DNA of 64,000 nucleotides from Pseudomonas laurentiana (lineage in GTDB: Bacteria > Pseudomonadota > Gammaproteobacteria > Pseudomonadales > Pseudomonadaceae). The notes below the pieces were generated by a model. That model did not search any database. It was not told the DNA's origin and was given only the letters and a program-made list of their open reading frames with translations. The first letter of the stretch is position 1. Every line of letters begins with the position of its first letter. The position numbers and the translations under genes are program-made. The stretch is taken from the NCBI RefSeq assembly GCF_014648275.1, contig NZ_BMQU01000006.1, forward strand, positions 124,001 through 188,000, given 5' to 3'. Shown piece by piece: positions 43,556 through 52,693 of the stretch.

Positions 43556-44824
43556 TCAGAACAACCGCGCCAGCCCATCCAGCAAGCGCTGCAATGCCCC
43601 CTGGTTGGCGCGCATCACTGACCGCCCTGCATCACCCATGCGCTGAGCGTCGATTGGCAATTCAATCAAGCGGCGCACGTGCGCAGCCAGGCCTTGTGCG
43701 TCGTCCACTTCCTGCAAAGCCCCCGCTTCGCGCAACATCGCCGCGATTTCCAGAAAGTTGAACAGATGTGGTCCGCTGAGCACCGGTTTGGACAAGGCAG
43801 CCGGCTCCAGGACGTTGTGCCCGCCATTGGGAACCAGGCTACCGCCGACGAAGGCAATGTCTGCCAACGCATACAGAAACAGCAACTCGCCCATGGTGTC
43901 ACCGAGCAGTACCTGGGTCTGCTCAGTGACCGCTTCGCCACTGGAGCGGCGCTGCGTCACAAACTGCGGCTGACAGAGCTCGAACACGGCATTGAAACGC
44001 TCTGGATGACGTGGCACGAGAATCAGCAAGGCGTCGGCGTGGTGTTCCAACAGTTGCCGGTGCGCCTGCAAAATGATCGAGTCTTCGCCCTCATGGGTGC
44101 TCGCCGCGATCCATACTGGACGTCGATCCGCCTGCCACTGTGCACGTAACTGACCGGCACGGACCAACAACTGAGGATCGACGCTCAGGTCGAACTTGAT
44201 CGAACCGGTGACCTCAACGCACTCGGGACGAGCGCCCAACTGGCGGAAACGCTCGGCCTCAGCCTCGGTCTGAACCGCAATCAGGCTCATCTGCGCCAGC
44301 ATCGGCTGGGTCAGCTTGGCAAATCGTCCATAGCCACGCGCCGACCGCTCAGACAACCGGGCATTGGCCAAGGCGACCGGTATGCCTCGTTTGGCGCACT
44401 GGTTGATATGGTTGGGCCAGAGTTCGGTTTCCATGATCACCGCCAGGCGCGGTTGTACATGGTCAAGGAAACGTGCCGCCGCCCAAGGCAGATCATAGGG
44501 CAGGTAGCAGTGCTGAACCCGCGGCTCATCGGCAAACATCGCCCTGACACGCTCGGAGCCGGTCGGGGTCATGCAGGTGATGGTAATGGGCAGCTGTGGA
44601 TAACGTTTGAGCAAGGCCCGCACCATCGGCGCCGCGGCAATACTCTCGCCGACCGACACCGCATGCACCCAGATACCACCGGTCTGCATCGGCGCAAGGC
44701 CCTTGGCAAAGCGCTCGCCGATACGCTTCGCATAGGCCGGCGCCTTACGCGAACGCAGGTACAGGCGCAGCGCGACCAGCGGCAGGCCCAAGTGAAACAA
44801 CAGGGTATAAAGGGATCTGTTCAT
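43556..44824 (-). CDS. waaA: 3-deoxy-D-manno-octulosonic acid (Kdo) transferase WaaA
   Basis: WaaA adds Kdo from CMP-Kdo to lipid IVA, the first step of LPS core assembly, at the inner face of the inner membrane. The 422-residue GT30 enzyme has a single N-terminal anchor helix (about 3-20), the acceptor-side GGIWVHAVSVGESIAA motif with the catalytic Glu, and the donor-side SLVPNGGHNVLEPAALSKPV. It is convergent with tolC and follows the LysR gene by only 14 bases on the same strand. Confidence 0.95.
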   Translation of the reverse strand: MNRSLYTLLFHLGLPLVALRLYLRSRKAPAYAKRIGERFAKGLAPMQTGGIWVHAVSVGESIAAAPMVRALLKRYPQLPITITCMTPTGSERVRAMFADEPRVQHCYLPYDLPWAAARFLDHVQPRLAVIMETELWPNHINQCAKRGIPVALANARLSERSARGYGRFAKLTQPMLAQMSLIAVQTEAEAERFRQLGARPECVEVTGSIKFDLSVDPQLLVRAGQLRAQWQADRRPVWIAASTHEGEDSIILQAHRQLLEHHADALLILVPRHPERFNAVFELCQPQFVTQRRSSGEAVTEQTQVLLGDTMGELLFLYALADIAFVGGSLVPNGGHNVLEPAALSKPVLSGPHLFNFLEIAAMLREAGALQEVDDAQGLAAHVRRLIELPIDAQRMGDAGRSVMRANQGALQRLLDGLARLF

Positions 44825-44838
44825 GGCGCCGCAGTGTA

Positions 44839-45729
44839 CTAGCCAATGGCGCGCAAGTGCAGTGCGAAGCGCTCAGCCAACCACTGCGCGGCCGGTCCCA
44901 GGGGCTCATCTCGCCGCCATGCCAGCTCGACCACCAACGCTGGCGGTGTCCATTCGCTGGCCAACTCGACCATCTGCGTCTGGTAGGTTGGGTACTGCAC
45001 CACATGCCGGGGCAACCATGCCCAGCCGAGCCCACGCATCAGCAGTTCAGCCATGGCGTAGAAACTGTCTGCGCGCCAGATCTGGGGGCTGATCGGCTCA
45101 CCACCGGGGTAACCACTCTCCTGAGGGGTGATCAACAACTGACGGTGCTGCGCCAATTGCTGTCGACTGACCCATGGCAGTTGCGCCAGCGGGTGATGGA
45201 CAGCGCAGACGGTGACCATCTCGACACTGCCCAGCGCCCGACGCTCCAGAGCAACGGGCATCCGATCATGATGGAACAACAACCCCAGGTCAGCTCGACG
45301 CTCGACCAGTTTACGCGCCACATCCCCCTGTGCGCCGCTGGCCAATTGCACTTCAAGCAGTGGAAAGCGCTGGGCCAGCTCATCCAGGCTGTCGATCACC
45401 GGCTGGTAGGGCATGGCCTCATCCTGAGCCACGCGCAATTGCGCCTCCTGGCCACGCATCAGCGCCAGGGCCCGACCATCAAGACGCTCGCATTGGCGCA
45501 ACAGCTCGCGGGCATCTTCCAGCAACGCCGCACCCGCGCCAGTCAGACGCGGCTGGCGACCACTGCTGCGCTCGAAGAGGACAACCCCAAGGTCTTCCTC
45601 CAGCAGGGCAATACCGCTGCTGATCGCCGACTGCGCTTTACGCTGCTCACGGGCAACAGCGGAAAACGAGCGCAGCTCAGCCACGCGCACGAACAGCCTT
45701 ACTTGCTCAAGATTCCACTGCTCACTCAC
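44839..45729 (-). CDS. LysR family transcriptional regulator
   Basis: This 296-residue regulator has an N-terminal winged HTH (about 4-62: LEQVRLFVRVAELRSFSAVA; SAISSGIALLEEDLGVVLF) and a C-terminal effector-binding domain. It starts at GTG 45729 with GGAG upstream. It is divergent from the SMR gene, which is its most likely target by the usual LysR layout. An inverted repeat between them is the candidate binding site. Read-through into waaA (14-bp gap) is possible. Confidence 0.9.
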   Translation of the reverse strand: MSEQWNLEQVRLFVRVAELRSFSAVAREQRKAQSAISSGIALLEEDLGVVLFERSSGRQPRLTGAGAALLEDARELLRQCERLDGRALALMRGQEAQLRVAQDEAMPYQPVIDSLDELAQRFPLLEVQLASGAQGDVARKLVERRADLGLLFHHDRMPVALERRALGSVEMVTVCAVHHPLAQLPWVSRQQLAQHRQLLITPQESGYPGGEPISPQIWRADSFYAMAELLMRGLGWAWLPRHVVQYPTYQTQMVELASEWTPPALVVELAWRRDEPLGPAAQWLAERFALHLRAIG

Positions 45730-45735
45730 GGCAAC

Positions 45736-45754
45736 CTATCTCCAATACAGATAG
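45736..45754. promoter_or_regulatory. Candidate LysR-type operator
   Basis: CTATCT-N7-AGATAG is a perfect 6-bp dyad containing the T-N11-A pattern of LysR-type sites. It lies 7-25 bases upstream of the regulator's own start and about 65 bases upstream of the SMR start. Confidence 0.55.
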
Positions 45755-45817
45755 CTAATGACTTTACCGCACTCGTGCGTCCTCTAGAATGCCCACCAAC
45801 TACAGAGGACACCCACC

Positions 45818-46150
45818 ATGAATGCCTACACCTACCTGGCCATTGCCATCTGCGCGGAAGTCATCGCCACCGCCTCCATGAAAGCGGTCAAGGGCCTGAG
45901 CACACCCCTGCCACTGCTGCTGATGGTTTGTGGCTATGCCGTGGCATTCTGGATGCTGACCCTGGTGGTGCGCAGCATTCCGGTAGGTATCGCCTACGCG
46001 ATCTGGTCAGGGCTGGGTATCGTCCTGATCAGCGTTGCAGCGCTGTTCATCTATGGCCAAAAACTCGATACCCCAGCCATCCTCGGCATGGCGATGATTG
46101 TCGGAGGCGTGGTGGTGATCCAGTTGTTTTCAAAAACCGCCGGGCACTGA
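45818..46150 (+). CDS. SMR family multidrug efflux transporter (EmrE-like)
   Basis: This 110-residue protein has four membrane helices and the essential proton/drug-coupling Glu14 (ICAEVIATASMK). The GYAVAFWMLTLVVRSIPVGIAYAIWSG-type core (quoted in part) marks the quaternary-ammonium or drug branch rather than the SugE/Gdx guanidinium branch, though distinction by eye is imperfect. It works as an antiparallel dimer exchanging protons for lipophilic cations. GAGG precedes the ATG. Probably regulated by the divergent LysR gene. Confidence 0.9.
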   Translation: MNAYTYLAIAICAEVIATASMKAVKGLSTPLPLLLMVCGYAVAFWMLTLVVRSIPVGIAYAIWSGLGIVLISVAALFIYGQKLDTPAILGMAMIVGGVVVIQLFSKTAGH

Positions 46151-46218
46151 TGCCAGGCAAGGTGCAATCCGCCACAGGCTGTATACTGCGCTCCTATCCC
46201 AGCTTGTGAGGTTTGTAC

Positions 46219-47394
46219 ATGCCATCGGCTATTTCTACCGACGTCCTGATTGTCGGCGCAGGGGTTGCAGGCCTCTGGCTCAATGCCCGCCTGCGTCGCC
46301 AGGGTTTTTCGACAGTTCTGGTAGAGCGCGACAGCCTCGGTGGCGGGCAGACCCTGAAATCCCAAGGCATCATCCATGGCGGCGCCAAGTACGCCCTGCA
46401 TGGCGCCCTGACCGGAGCATCGGAAGCGATTGCCGACATGCCACGACGCTGGCGCGAAGCCCTGGCCGGTAGCGGCGAGCTGGACCTGTCCGGTGTACGC
46501 CTGCTGTCAGACGCTCACTACCTCTGGTCTCCGGGCACCCTGGCCGGCAATCTCACCAGTTTCTTTGCCAGCAAGGCCGTGCGCGGCCGAGTCGATCAGG
46601 TCAAGGGCGAGCAATTGCCACCTGCGCTGCAAGACCGCGCCTTCAAAGGCAAAGTCTACCGCCTGGCCGAACTGGTCATCGATGTACCCAGCCTGCTTGA
46701 TCGCCTGGCAGCCCTGGCCGGTGAAAGCCTGCTCGCGGGCCAGCAGATCGAACCGTTGCGTGAAGCCGATGAGCTGGTCGGCCTGCGGGTCGATGGCCGT
46801 GAAATCCGCGCACAGCGCGTGGTGCTCAGCGCCGGTGCCGGTAACGCCGAACTGCTCAAGGCGCTCGGCCTGAGCCAACCGGCCATGCAAACCCGTCCCC
46901 TGCACATGGTGCTGGCCAAAGGGCCAAGCCTGAAGCCGCTCTATGCGCATTGCCTCGGTGGCGGCCCCAAACCGCGCATCACCGTCACCACCCATCCGGC
47001 GGCCGATGGTCAGTGGGTGTGGTACCTGGGTGGCGACCTGGCCGAAGCCGAAGGCGTCGCACGTGAACCAGACGCACAGATTGCTGCGGCAAAGAAGGAA
47101 GTGGCCAGCCTGCTCCCTTGGGTCGATCTCAGCCAGGTGCAATGGGCAACCCTGCGGGTTGACCGGGCAGAGCCGGCGCAGTCGGGCCTGGTACGCCCCG
47201 ACAACGCCTTCCTGGCCGAACAACAACGCTTGCTGGTCGGCTGGCCAACCAAACTGGCACTGGCACCGGACTTCGCAGATCGCGTAATGGCCAGCCTGGC
47301 GCGTGACGGCATTACGCCGGGGACCTGCACCACACTGCCGGACCTGCCAAGACCGCCGATTGCACCGTCTGTCTGGGAACAGTTGCTGCCATGA
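46219..47394 (+). CDS. FAD-dependent oxidoreductase (DAO superfamily)
   Basis: This 391-residue flavoprotein has the dinucleotide-binding GAGVAG at 13-18 followed by the acidic VLVERDSLGGGQT, and a second FAD contact VVLSAGAGNAELL near 200. The fold is that of D-amino acid oxidase-like enzymes, but the substrate cannot be told; SQGIIHGGAKYALHG after the FAD motif resembles L-2-hydroxyglutarate or glycerol-phosphate oxidase relatives. The ATG at 46219 has GAGG upstream. It overlaps the aldo/keto reductase gene by four bases. Confidence 0.8.
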   Translation: MPSAISTDVLIVGAGVAGLWLNARLRRQGFSTVLVERDSLGGGQTLKSQGIIHGGAKYALHGALTGASEAIADMPRRWREALAGSGELDLSGVRLLSDAHYLWSPGTLAGNLTSFFASKAVRGRVDQVKGEQLPPALQDRAFKGKVYRLAELVIDVPSLLDRLAALAGESLLAGQQIEPLREADELVGLRVDGREIRAQRVVLSAGAGNAELLKALGLSQPAMQTRPLHMVLAKGPSLKPLYAHCLGGGPKPRITVTTHPAADGQWVWYLGGDLAEAEGVAREPDAQIAAAKKEVASLLPWVDLSQVQWATLRVDRAEPAQSGLVRPDNAFLAEQQRLLVGWPTKLALAPDFADRVMASLARDGITPGTCTTLPDLPRPPIAPSVWEQLLP

Positions 47395-48203
47395 GCCAAG
47401 CCACCCTGCATGACCTGCACCGCCCGCTGGGCAGCCTGGGGCTGATGGTCTCGCCGCTAGGCCTGGGCACCGTCAAACTGGGCCGCGACCAGGGCGTGAA
47501 GTACCCCAACGGCTTCACCATCCCGGATGACCGAGCAGCACGTCAGTTGCTCGATCAAGCCCGTGACCTGGGCATCAACCTGATAGACACTGCGCCTGCC
47601 TATGGCCGCAGTGAGGAACGCCTTGGCCCGCTGCTGCGTGGGCAACGCCACGAGTGGGTGATCGTCAGCAAAGTCGGGGAAGAGTTCGACAACGGCCTGT
47701 CGAGCTTCAACTTCAGCGCAGCCCATACCCGCCTCTCGGTCGAGCGCAGCCTCAAGCGCCTGGAAACCGACTGCATTGACCTGGTACTGGTGCACTCTGA
47801 CGGCAACGACCTGCATATCCTCGAACACGAAGGCGTCTATGAAGCCCTCGCGCAGCTCAAGCAGGAAGGCAAGATCCGTGGTTTTGGCCTCTCCGGAAAA
47901 ACCGTCGCAGGTGGTTTGAAGGCTCTGGAACAAGGCGATTGCGCCATGGTCACCTACAATCTCAACGAGCAGGGCGAACGACCGGTACTGGACTATGCTG
48001 CCGCACATGGCAAAGCCATTCTGGTGAAGAAGGCGCTGGCCAGCGGCCACGCTTGCCTGAGGCCCGATGAAGACCCGGTGCGTGCAAGCTTTGAGCTACT
48101 GTTTGGCCATCCCGGTGTGAGCAGTGCTATTGTCGGCACCATCAACCCCGTACACCTGGCCCATAACGTGGCCACCGTTGCCCAGGTTTTAAGCAAGCGC
48201 TGA
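47391..48203 (+). CDS. Aldo/keto reductase
   Basis: This 270-residue TIM-barrel NADPH oxidoreductase has the catalytic residues of the superfamily: Asp and Tyr in LIDTAPAYGRSEERLG, Lys in VIVSKVGEEF and His in LVLVHSDGND. The cofactor tail (SSAIVGTINPVHLAHNV) is present. Substrate unknown. It is coupled by an ATGA overlap to the FAD oxidoreductase, so the two probably act on one substrate pathway. Confidence 0.88.
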   Translation: MSQATLHDLHRPLGSLGLMVSPLGLGTVKLGRDQGVKYPNGFTIPDDRAARQLLDQARDLGINLIDTAPAYGRSEERLGPLLRGQRHEWVIVSKVGEEFDNGLSSFNFSAAHTRLSVERSLKRLETDCIDLVLVHSDGNDLHILEHEGVYEALAQLKQEGKIRGFGLSGKTVAGGLKALEQGDCAMVTYNLNEQGERPVLDYAAAHGKAILVKKALASGHACLRPDEDPVRASFELLFGHPGVSSAIVGTINPVHLAHNVATVAQVLSKR

Positions 48204-48243
48204 GCCGCCGTCGCGGCCGACCCCAACGCAAGAAGGAGCCGAC

Positions 48244-49206
48244 ATGCCGCGAACGCTGATCCGCAAGAACCCCAGCAACTTCAAGACCCTGCCACTGCAT
48301 GTCGAAGCCAGCCCGGAAGGGCTGAGCTACCAGAGCATCGGCAAACCGCTGAACTTTGCCCAGACCCTGCAGCGGCGCAAGCCTATCCAGTTGAGCGATC
48401 ACCAACACTTCGTAGCCGAACTGGCCAACCTCGGGGTGTCAGTGCGACTGACGCTGCAATGGCAGAATCGTGACTATTGGGTGTTGGTACGCCAGCGCCG
48501 TCAGGACCGTGGCGATGTGGTGCTCAAGCTGATCTCAGGCTACGTCCCCGCCCAGGAGCTCAACCTGCCGCTGCACACAGCGATTCAGGAAGTGGCCGAG
48601 GAATGCCTGCTGGAGACGCCCGAAGGTTGGCTGGGTGGACGCTTCAACGAAACCTGGCTACCAGCGCCCTATGCTGAAGCCCTGCACTACCGTGACGCCA
48701 TGCCCTTTGTCGTGACGCCACTTTCAGGCGCTGCACGGCCTGTACGCTGCGCCAATCTGCAACTGTTGGAACGGCCACGCGCCTACGTACACTTGCCCAC
48801 GGCATCACTACAACTGGTCTACGACCTGCGCCTTCAAGTGCCCAGGGAGGCCCGGTCGCTGAGCCTGTTCCATGTTGACGAACGCCTGGAAGGCGACCAG
48901 TTGGTCGCTCGGCTCAATCGCAGTCGCCCGGATCTTTACTTGATGCCATTGGAAGACGGACGCCCCTTGGCTGAACTCTACACACTGAAGAAGGATCGCC
49001 TGATCCCGGCCAGCACGCGTGGCCTCTATCTGGCAGAGAGCTTCGCCCGGCAGGACGGCTGGGTGGTTCGGGAAGAGCGAATTCGCTGGAAAGACTGGCT
49101 CAGGCAAGAAGGCCTGAGCCCCACTCGGAAAGAGTCGGGGCTGAGCCGCCTGACCGGCAAGGCCAGGCAACTGCTACAGATGGCCAGGGGCAGCCTGCAC
49201 AAGTAG
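48244..49206 (+). CDS. Conserved hypothetical protein with degenerate Nudix-like box
   Basis: This 320-residue cytosolic protein is not of a family I can name. Residues 99-120 read G-x5-E (Gly99, Glu105) and then QEVAEE (115-120), close to the Nudix pattern G-x5-E-x7-REUxEExGU, but the spacing is two residues long, Arg is Gln and the late Gly is Leu. The N-terminus is basic (RTLIRKNP) and the C-terminus is Arg/Lys-rich. It follows the aldo/keto reductase gene by 40 bases with AAGGAG upstream and is convergent with hldE. Confidence 0.65.
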   Translation: MPRTLIRKNPSNFKTLPLHVEASPEGLSYQSIGKPLNFAQTLQRRKPIQLSDHQHFVAELANLGVSVRLTLQWQNRDYWVLVRQRRQDRGDVVLKLISGYVPAQELNLPLHTAIQEVAEECLLETPEGWLGGRFNETWLPAPYAEALHYRDAMPFVVTPLSGAARPVRCANLQLLERPRAYVHLPTASLQLVYDLRLQVPREARSLSLFHVDERLEGDQLVARLNRSRPDLYLMPLEDGRPLAELYTLKKDRLIPASTRGLYLAESFARQDGWVVREERIRWKDWLRQEGLSPTRKESGLSRLTGKARQLLQMARGSLHK

Positions 49207-49221
49207 CACACGCTGCCTAGG

Positions 49222-50643
49222 TCAGTTTTTGCGGATTTTCTCGACGATAGCCGTGGTCGAGCTGTTTTCCACCAGCCCCAATACCTTTACGGTTCCGCCG
49301 TAGGCCCTGACGATCTCGGCACCGACCACCTGGTCAATACCATAGTCGCCACCCTTGACCAGCACGTCCGGCTTGAGCTGGCTGAGCAGGTTCTCCGGGG
49401 TAGCTTCAGGGAAGCTGATGACCCAGTCGACAGCGCCCAGGCCTGCCAAGACAGCCATCCGCCGGTCCACGCTGTTGATCGGGCGACCCGGCCCTTTCAG
49501 GCGACTGACCGATGCATCATCGTTTACGGCAACGATCAATCGATCACCTTGGGCCCGCGCCTGCTCCAGGTAGGTCACATGGCCTGCATGCAGGATGTCG
49601 AAGCAACCGTTGGTGAACACGATTTTCTCGTTGTGCGCACGGGCATCGTCAATGGCCAGCAGCAACTGCTCCAAGCCCAGCACGCCACGCTCGGAACCTT
49701 CCTCGCGCTGAATGGCGCGGCGCAGTTCCGGCGCGCTGATGGCTGCCGTACCGAGCTTGCCCACCACGATACTGGCAGCCAGGTTCGCAAGGCCCACTGC
49801 CTGCGGAAGCTCTTCACCGGCCGCAATGGCCGCCGCCAGTGTGGAAATGACCGTATCGCCAGCACCGGTGACGTCGAAGACTTCACGTGCGCGCGCAGGC
49901 AAGTGCAGGGCCGGATGCTCTGAACGCAGCAGGGTCATGCCATGCTCGCCACGGGTAACCAGCAAGGCCCCCAACTCCAGCTCACGCATCAATTGGCAGC
50001 CCTTGGCAACCAACTCGGTCTCGTCAGCGCAACGCCCGACAATGGCCTCGAACTCGCTCAGGTTAGGGGTGATCAGGCTCGCGCCACGGTAGATGGAGAA
50101 ATCCTTGCCCTTGGGATCAGCCAGCACGGGAATACCTTTGGCGCGGGCTGCCTGGATCAGGCTTTGATGGTTCTTCAATGCACCCTTGCCATAGTCCGAC
50201 AGCACCAGCACCTTGACACCATCCAGCAAAGCATCGACTTCGGCACCGAGCGACAGGGGGTCGGTGGCGAAAGGCTCTTCAAAGTCGATACGCAGCAACT
50301 GCTGGTGACGACTCATCACTCGCAACTTGACGATGGTCGGCTGGTGGGCAATACGCTGGAAGATCGAACGGACACCGGCTGCCTTCAGGCTATTGGTCAA
50401 GCTGTCAGCCGCTTCGTCCTGGCCGGTAACGCCGATCAGCAACGCCGGCGCACCCAGCGCAGCAATGTTCAAGGCAACGTTCGCTGCACCGCCTGGGCGG
50501 TCCTCGATCTGCTCGACCTTGACCACCGGCACCGGGGCTTCAGGCGAAATCCGTGAGGTGCCGCCATGCCAGTAGCGGTCGAGCATGACATCGCCGACCA
50601 CCAGTACCGGGGCTTGATCGAAACGCGGCATGGACAACTTCAT
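49222..50643 (-). CDS. hldE: Bifunctional heptose 7-phosphate kinase / heptose 1-phosphate adenylyltransferase
   Basis: HldE makes ADP-glycero-manno-heptose, the inner-core LPS donor. The 473-residue protein joins a ribokinase-like kinase (about 1-320; [26 protein letters not shown]) to a nucleotidyltransferase (about 340-473; [20 protein letters not shown] with the HxGH motif, and VKGGDYG). The fused form is normal in gammaproteobacteria. It lies downstream of msbA on the same strand, 133 bases apart, with a hairpin between. Confidence 0.96.
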   Translation of the reverse strand: MKLSMPRFDQAPVLVVGDVMLDRYWHGGTSRISPEAPVPVVKVEQIEDRPGGAANVALNIAALGAPALLIGVTGQDEAADSLTNSLKAAGVRSIFQRIAHQPTIVKLRVMSRHQQLLRIDFEEPFATDPLSLGAEVDALLDGVKVLVLSDYGKGALKNHQSLIQAARAKGIPVLADPKGKDFSIYRGASLITPNLSEFEAIVGRCADETELVAKGCQLMRELELGALLVTRGEHGMTLLRSEHPALHLPARAREVFDVTGAGDTVISTLAAAIAAGEELPQAVGLANLAASIVVGKLGTAAISAPELRRAIQREEGSERGVLGLEQLLLAIDDARAHNEKIVFTNGCFDILHAGHVTYLEQARAQGDRLIVAVNDDASVSRLKGPGRPINSVDRRMAVLAGLGAVDWVISFPEATPENLLSQLKPDVLVKGGDYGIDQVVGAEIVRAYGGTVKVLGLVENSSTTAIVEKIRKN

Positions 50644-50746
50644 GGGTAACCCATATACAAAATGAACAGGGGCGGAATATTAGCACAGGCGAAACGACGG
50701 CTTGATTACCGCCGCACGCCCGGACGCTACACGCCGATTGACAGCC

Positions 50747-50763
50747 GGGGGCGAGCAGCCCCC
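50747..50763 (-). terminator. Hairpin between msbA and hldE
   Basis: GGGGGC/GCCCCC with a 5-nt loop, 13 bases past the msbA stop; no T-run follows on the minus strand, so it may attenuate rather than end transcription. Confidence 0.4.
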
Positions 50764-50775
50764 AACCTTTCGGTA

Positions 50776-52578
50776 TCAGGTGATGTCGGCCTTGCTCGGC
50801 TCGTCCAGCCCCATCGCATGGAGGCGGGCGTAGTAGCCGTTTTCGGCGATCAACTGACTGTGCGTACCACGCTCGACGATACGCCCCTGATCCATCACAA
50901 GAATCAGGTTGGCCTTTTCGATGGTCGAAAGGCGGTGGGCGATCACCAGGGTGGTTCGGCCTTTCATGACCTGATCCAGCGCGGCCTGGATATGCCGCTC
51001 CGATTCGGTATCCAGCGCCGAGGTTGCCTCGTCAAGAATCAACAACGGGGCATTCTTGAGCAGTGCCCGGGCAATCGCCAGACGCTGACGCTGACCGCCG
51101 GACAACAGCACGCCGTTCTCACCCACTTCAGTGTCGAAGCCATGCGGCAACTGCTCGATGAAGTCCTTGGCATAGGCGTCGGCAGCCGCGGCTTCGATCT
51201 GCTCACGCGGCGCTCCGGCAAGGTCGCCATAGGCGATGTTGTTGGCCACGGTATCGTTGAACAGGGTGACGTGCTGGGTGACCTGGGCAATGTGCCGACG
51301 CAGGTTACGCAGGCGATATTCCTCGATTTCCACACCGTCCAGCAGGATCTCGCCCTGCTCATGGCTATAGAACCGCGGAATCAGGCTGGCCAGGGTCGAC
51401 TTGCCGCTGCCGGAGCGACCGACCAGCGCGATCATCTGCCCAGGTTCGGCGCTGAAACTGATGTCGTTGAGCACCTTACGCTCGGTACCCGGGTAGGTGA
51501 AGCTCAGGTTACGCACTTCCAGGCGACCGCTGATGCGCTCACGCTCCACCGTGCCCTCGTCGCGCTCAGGCTCGACATCCAGCTGCTCGAAAATACTCTC
51601 GGCACCGGCCACGCCCTTCTGGATGGTCGAGCTGACTTCCGACAACTGGCGAATCGGCTTGGGCAACAGGCCCGCGGCGGTAATGTAGGCCACCAGATCG
51701 CCAGCAGACGCCTCTCCGCGCAAGAACAGCACCAGGAACATCAACACCGCCATGGCCGAATAGATCACCAGTTGCAGCATCGGTGTATAAATGGCACCGG
51801 TCTTGGTCATGCGCAGCTGCTTGTTGGTGTTGGTCTGGCTGGCGTTGGTAAACCGCTCTTGCTCATACTGCTCACCACCAAAGCTGCGCACCACCCGATA
51901 GCCCTGGATGGTTTCCGAGGCCACGTGGGTTACATCCCCCATCGCCACCTGGATTTTCTTGCTCTGCTTGCGGAATTTCTTGCTGGCACTGCCGACCATG
52001 ATTGCGATTAGCGGCAGGATTGCCAGCATGACCAGCGTCAGCTTCCAGTTCATCCACAACAGGTAGATGAACAGGAAAACAACCGTCAGGCCCTCTCGAA
52101 TCACCACCTTGATCGCATCGGTCGCCGCACCTGTGACCATGGTCACGTTGAAGGTAATCCGTGAAATCAGATGGCCGGAATTGTGGCTGTCGAAGTAGCG
52201 ATTGGGCAGGACCAGCAGCTTGTTGAACAACTCGACCCGCAGATCATGCACCAACCCCAGGGAGACCTTGGCCAGGAAGTAGTTGCCCAGGTACGAGCCA
52301 AGCCCCTGCCAGGCGGCAATGGCCACGATCAGCAAGGGCACCGCTTGAAGCAACTGAAGGTCGCGCAGGTAAGGCACATTGGGGAACAACACCGCTTCGG
52401 GGTTGCTCAAGCCATCGACGAAATACTTGAGAATGCCCGCCAGCATGGGCTGGGTCGAGGCGAAAATCACAAAGCCCACAATGCTCAGCAGGAAAATGCC
52501 TACATAGGGCTTCACATAGTTGAGCAGACGAAAATAAATTTTCAGGCTCGAGGGCGCAGACGATTCAGGGGCAGTCAT
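50776..52578 (-). CDS. msbA: Lipid A export ATP-binding/permease MsbA
   Basis: MsbA flips lipid A-core from the inner to the outer leaflet of the inner membrane. The 600-residue half-transporter has six helices (about 25-305) and an ATPase domain with Walker A GRSGSGKST, signature LSGGQRQRLAIARALL and Walker B LLILDEAT, ending with the His-switch VIAHRLST. The ATG at 52578 gives MTAPESSAPS; upstream in-frame residues lack support. Divergent from the kinase-like gene. Confidence 0.95.
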   Translation of the reverse strand: MTAPESSAPSSLKIYFRLLNYVKPYVGIFLLSIVGFVIFASTQPMLAGILKYFVDGLSNPEAVLFPNVPYLRDLQLLQAVPLLIVAIAAWQGLGSYLGNYFLAKVSLGLVHDLRVELFNKLLVLPNRYFDSHNSGHLISRITFNVTMVTGAATDAIKVVIREGLTVVFLFIYLLWMNWKLTLVMLAILPLIAIMVGSASKKFRKQSKKIQVAMGDVTHVASETIQGYRVVRSFGGEQYEQERFTNASQTNTNKQLRMTKTGAIYTPMLQLVIYSAMAVLMFLVLFLRGEASAGDLVAYITAAGLLPKPIRQLSEVSSTIQKGVAGAESIFEQLDVEPERDEGTVERERISGRLEVRNLSFTYPGTERKVLNDISFSAEPGQMIALVGRSGSGKSTLASLIPRFYSHEQGEILLDGVEIEEYRLRNLRRHIAQVTQHVTLFNDTVANNIAYGDLAGAPREQIEAAAADAYAKDFIEQLPHGFDTEVGENGVLLSGGQRQRLAIARALLKNAPLLILDEATSALDTESERHIQAALDQVMKGRTTLVIAHRLSTIEKANLILVMDQGRIVERGTHSQLIAENGYYARLHAMGLDEPSKADIT

Positions 52579-52693
52579 AAGAATCTGTCGAGATAAAAAG
52601 AGACGGGATTGTACCACAAGCGGTTTTAGTCTCTTCCCGCTACGGTAAGATAGCCGGCCGTCCAGCACCCAGAGCATAGACACCGGAGTATTG

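Noticed and set aside
50662..52011. Plus-strand open frame of 449 codons opposite msbA
   Set aside because: Antisense to a well-supported ABC transporter gene; no start signal or domain.
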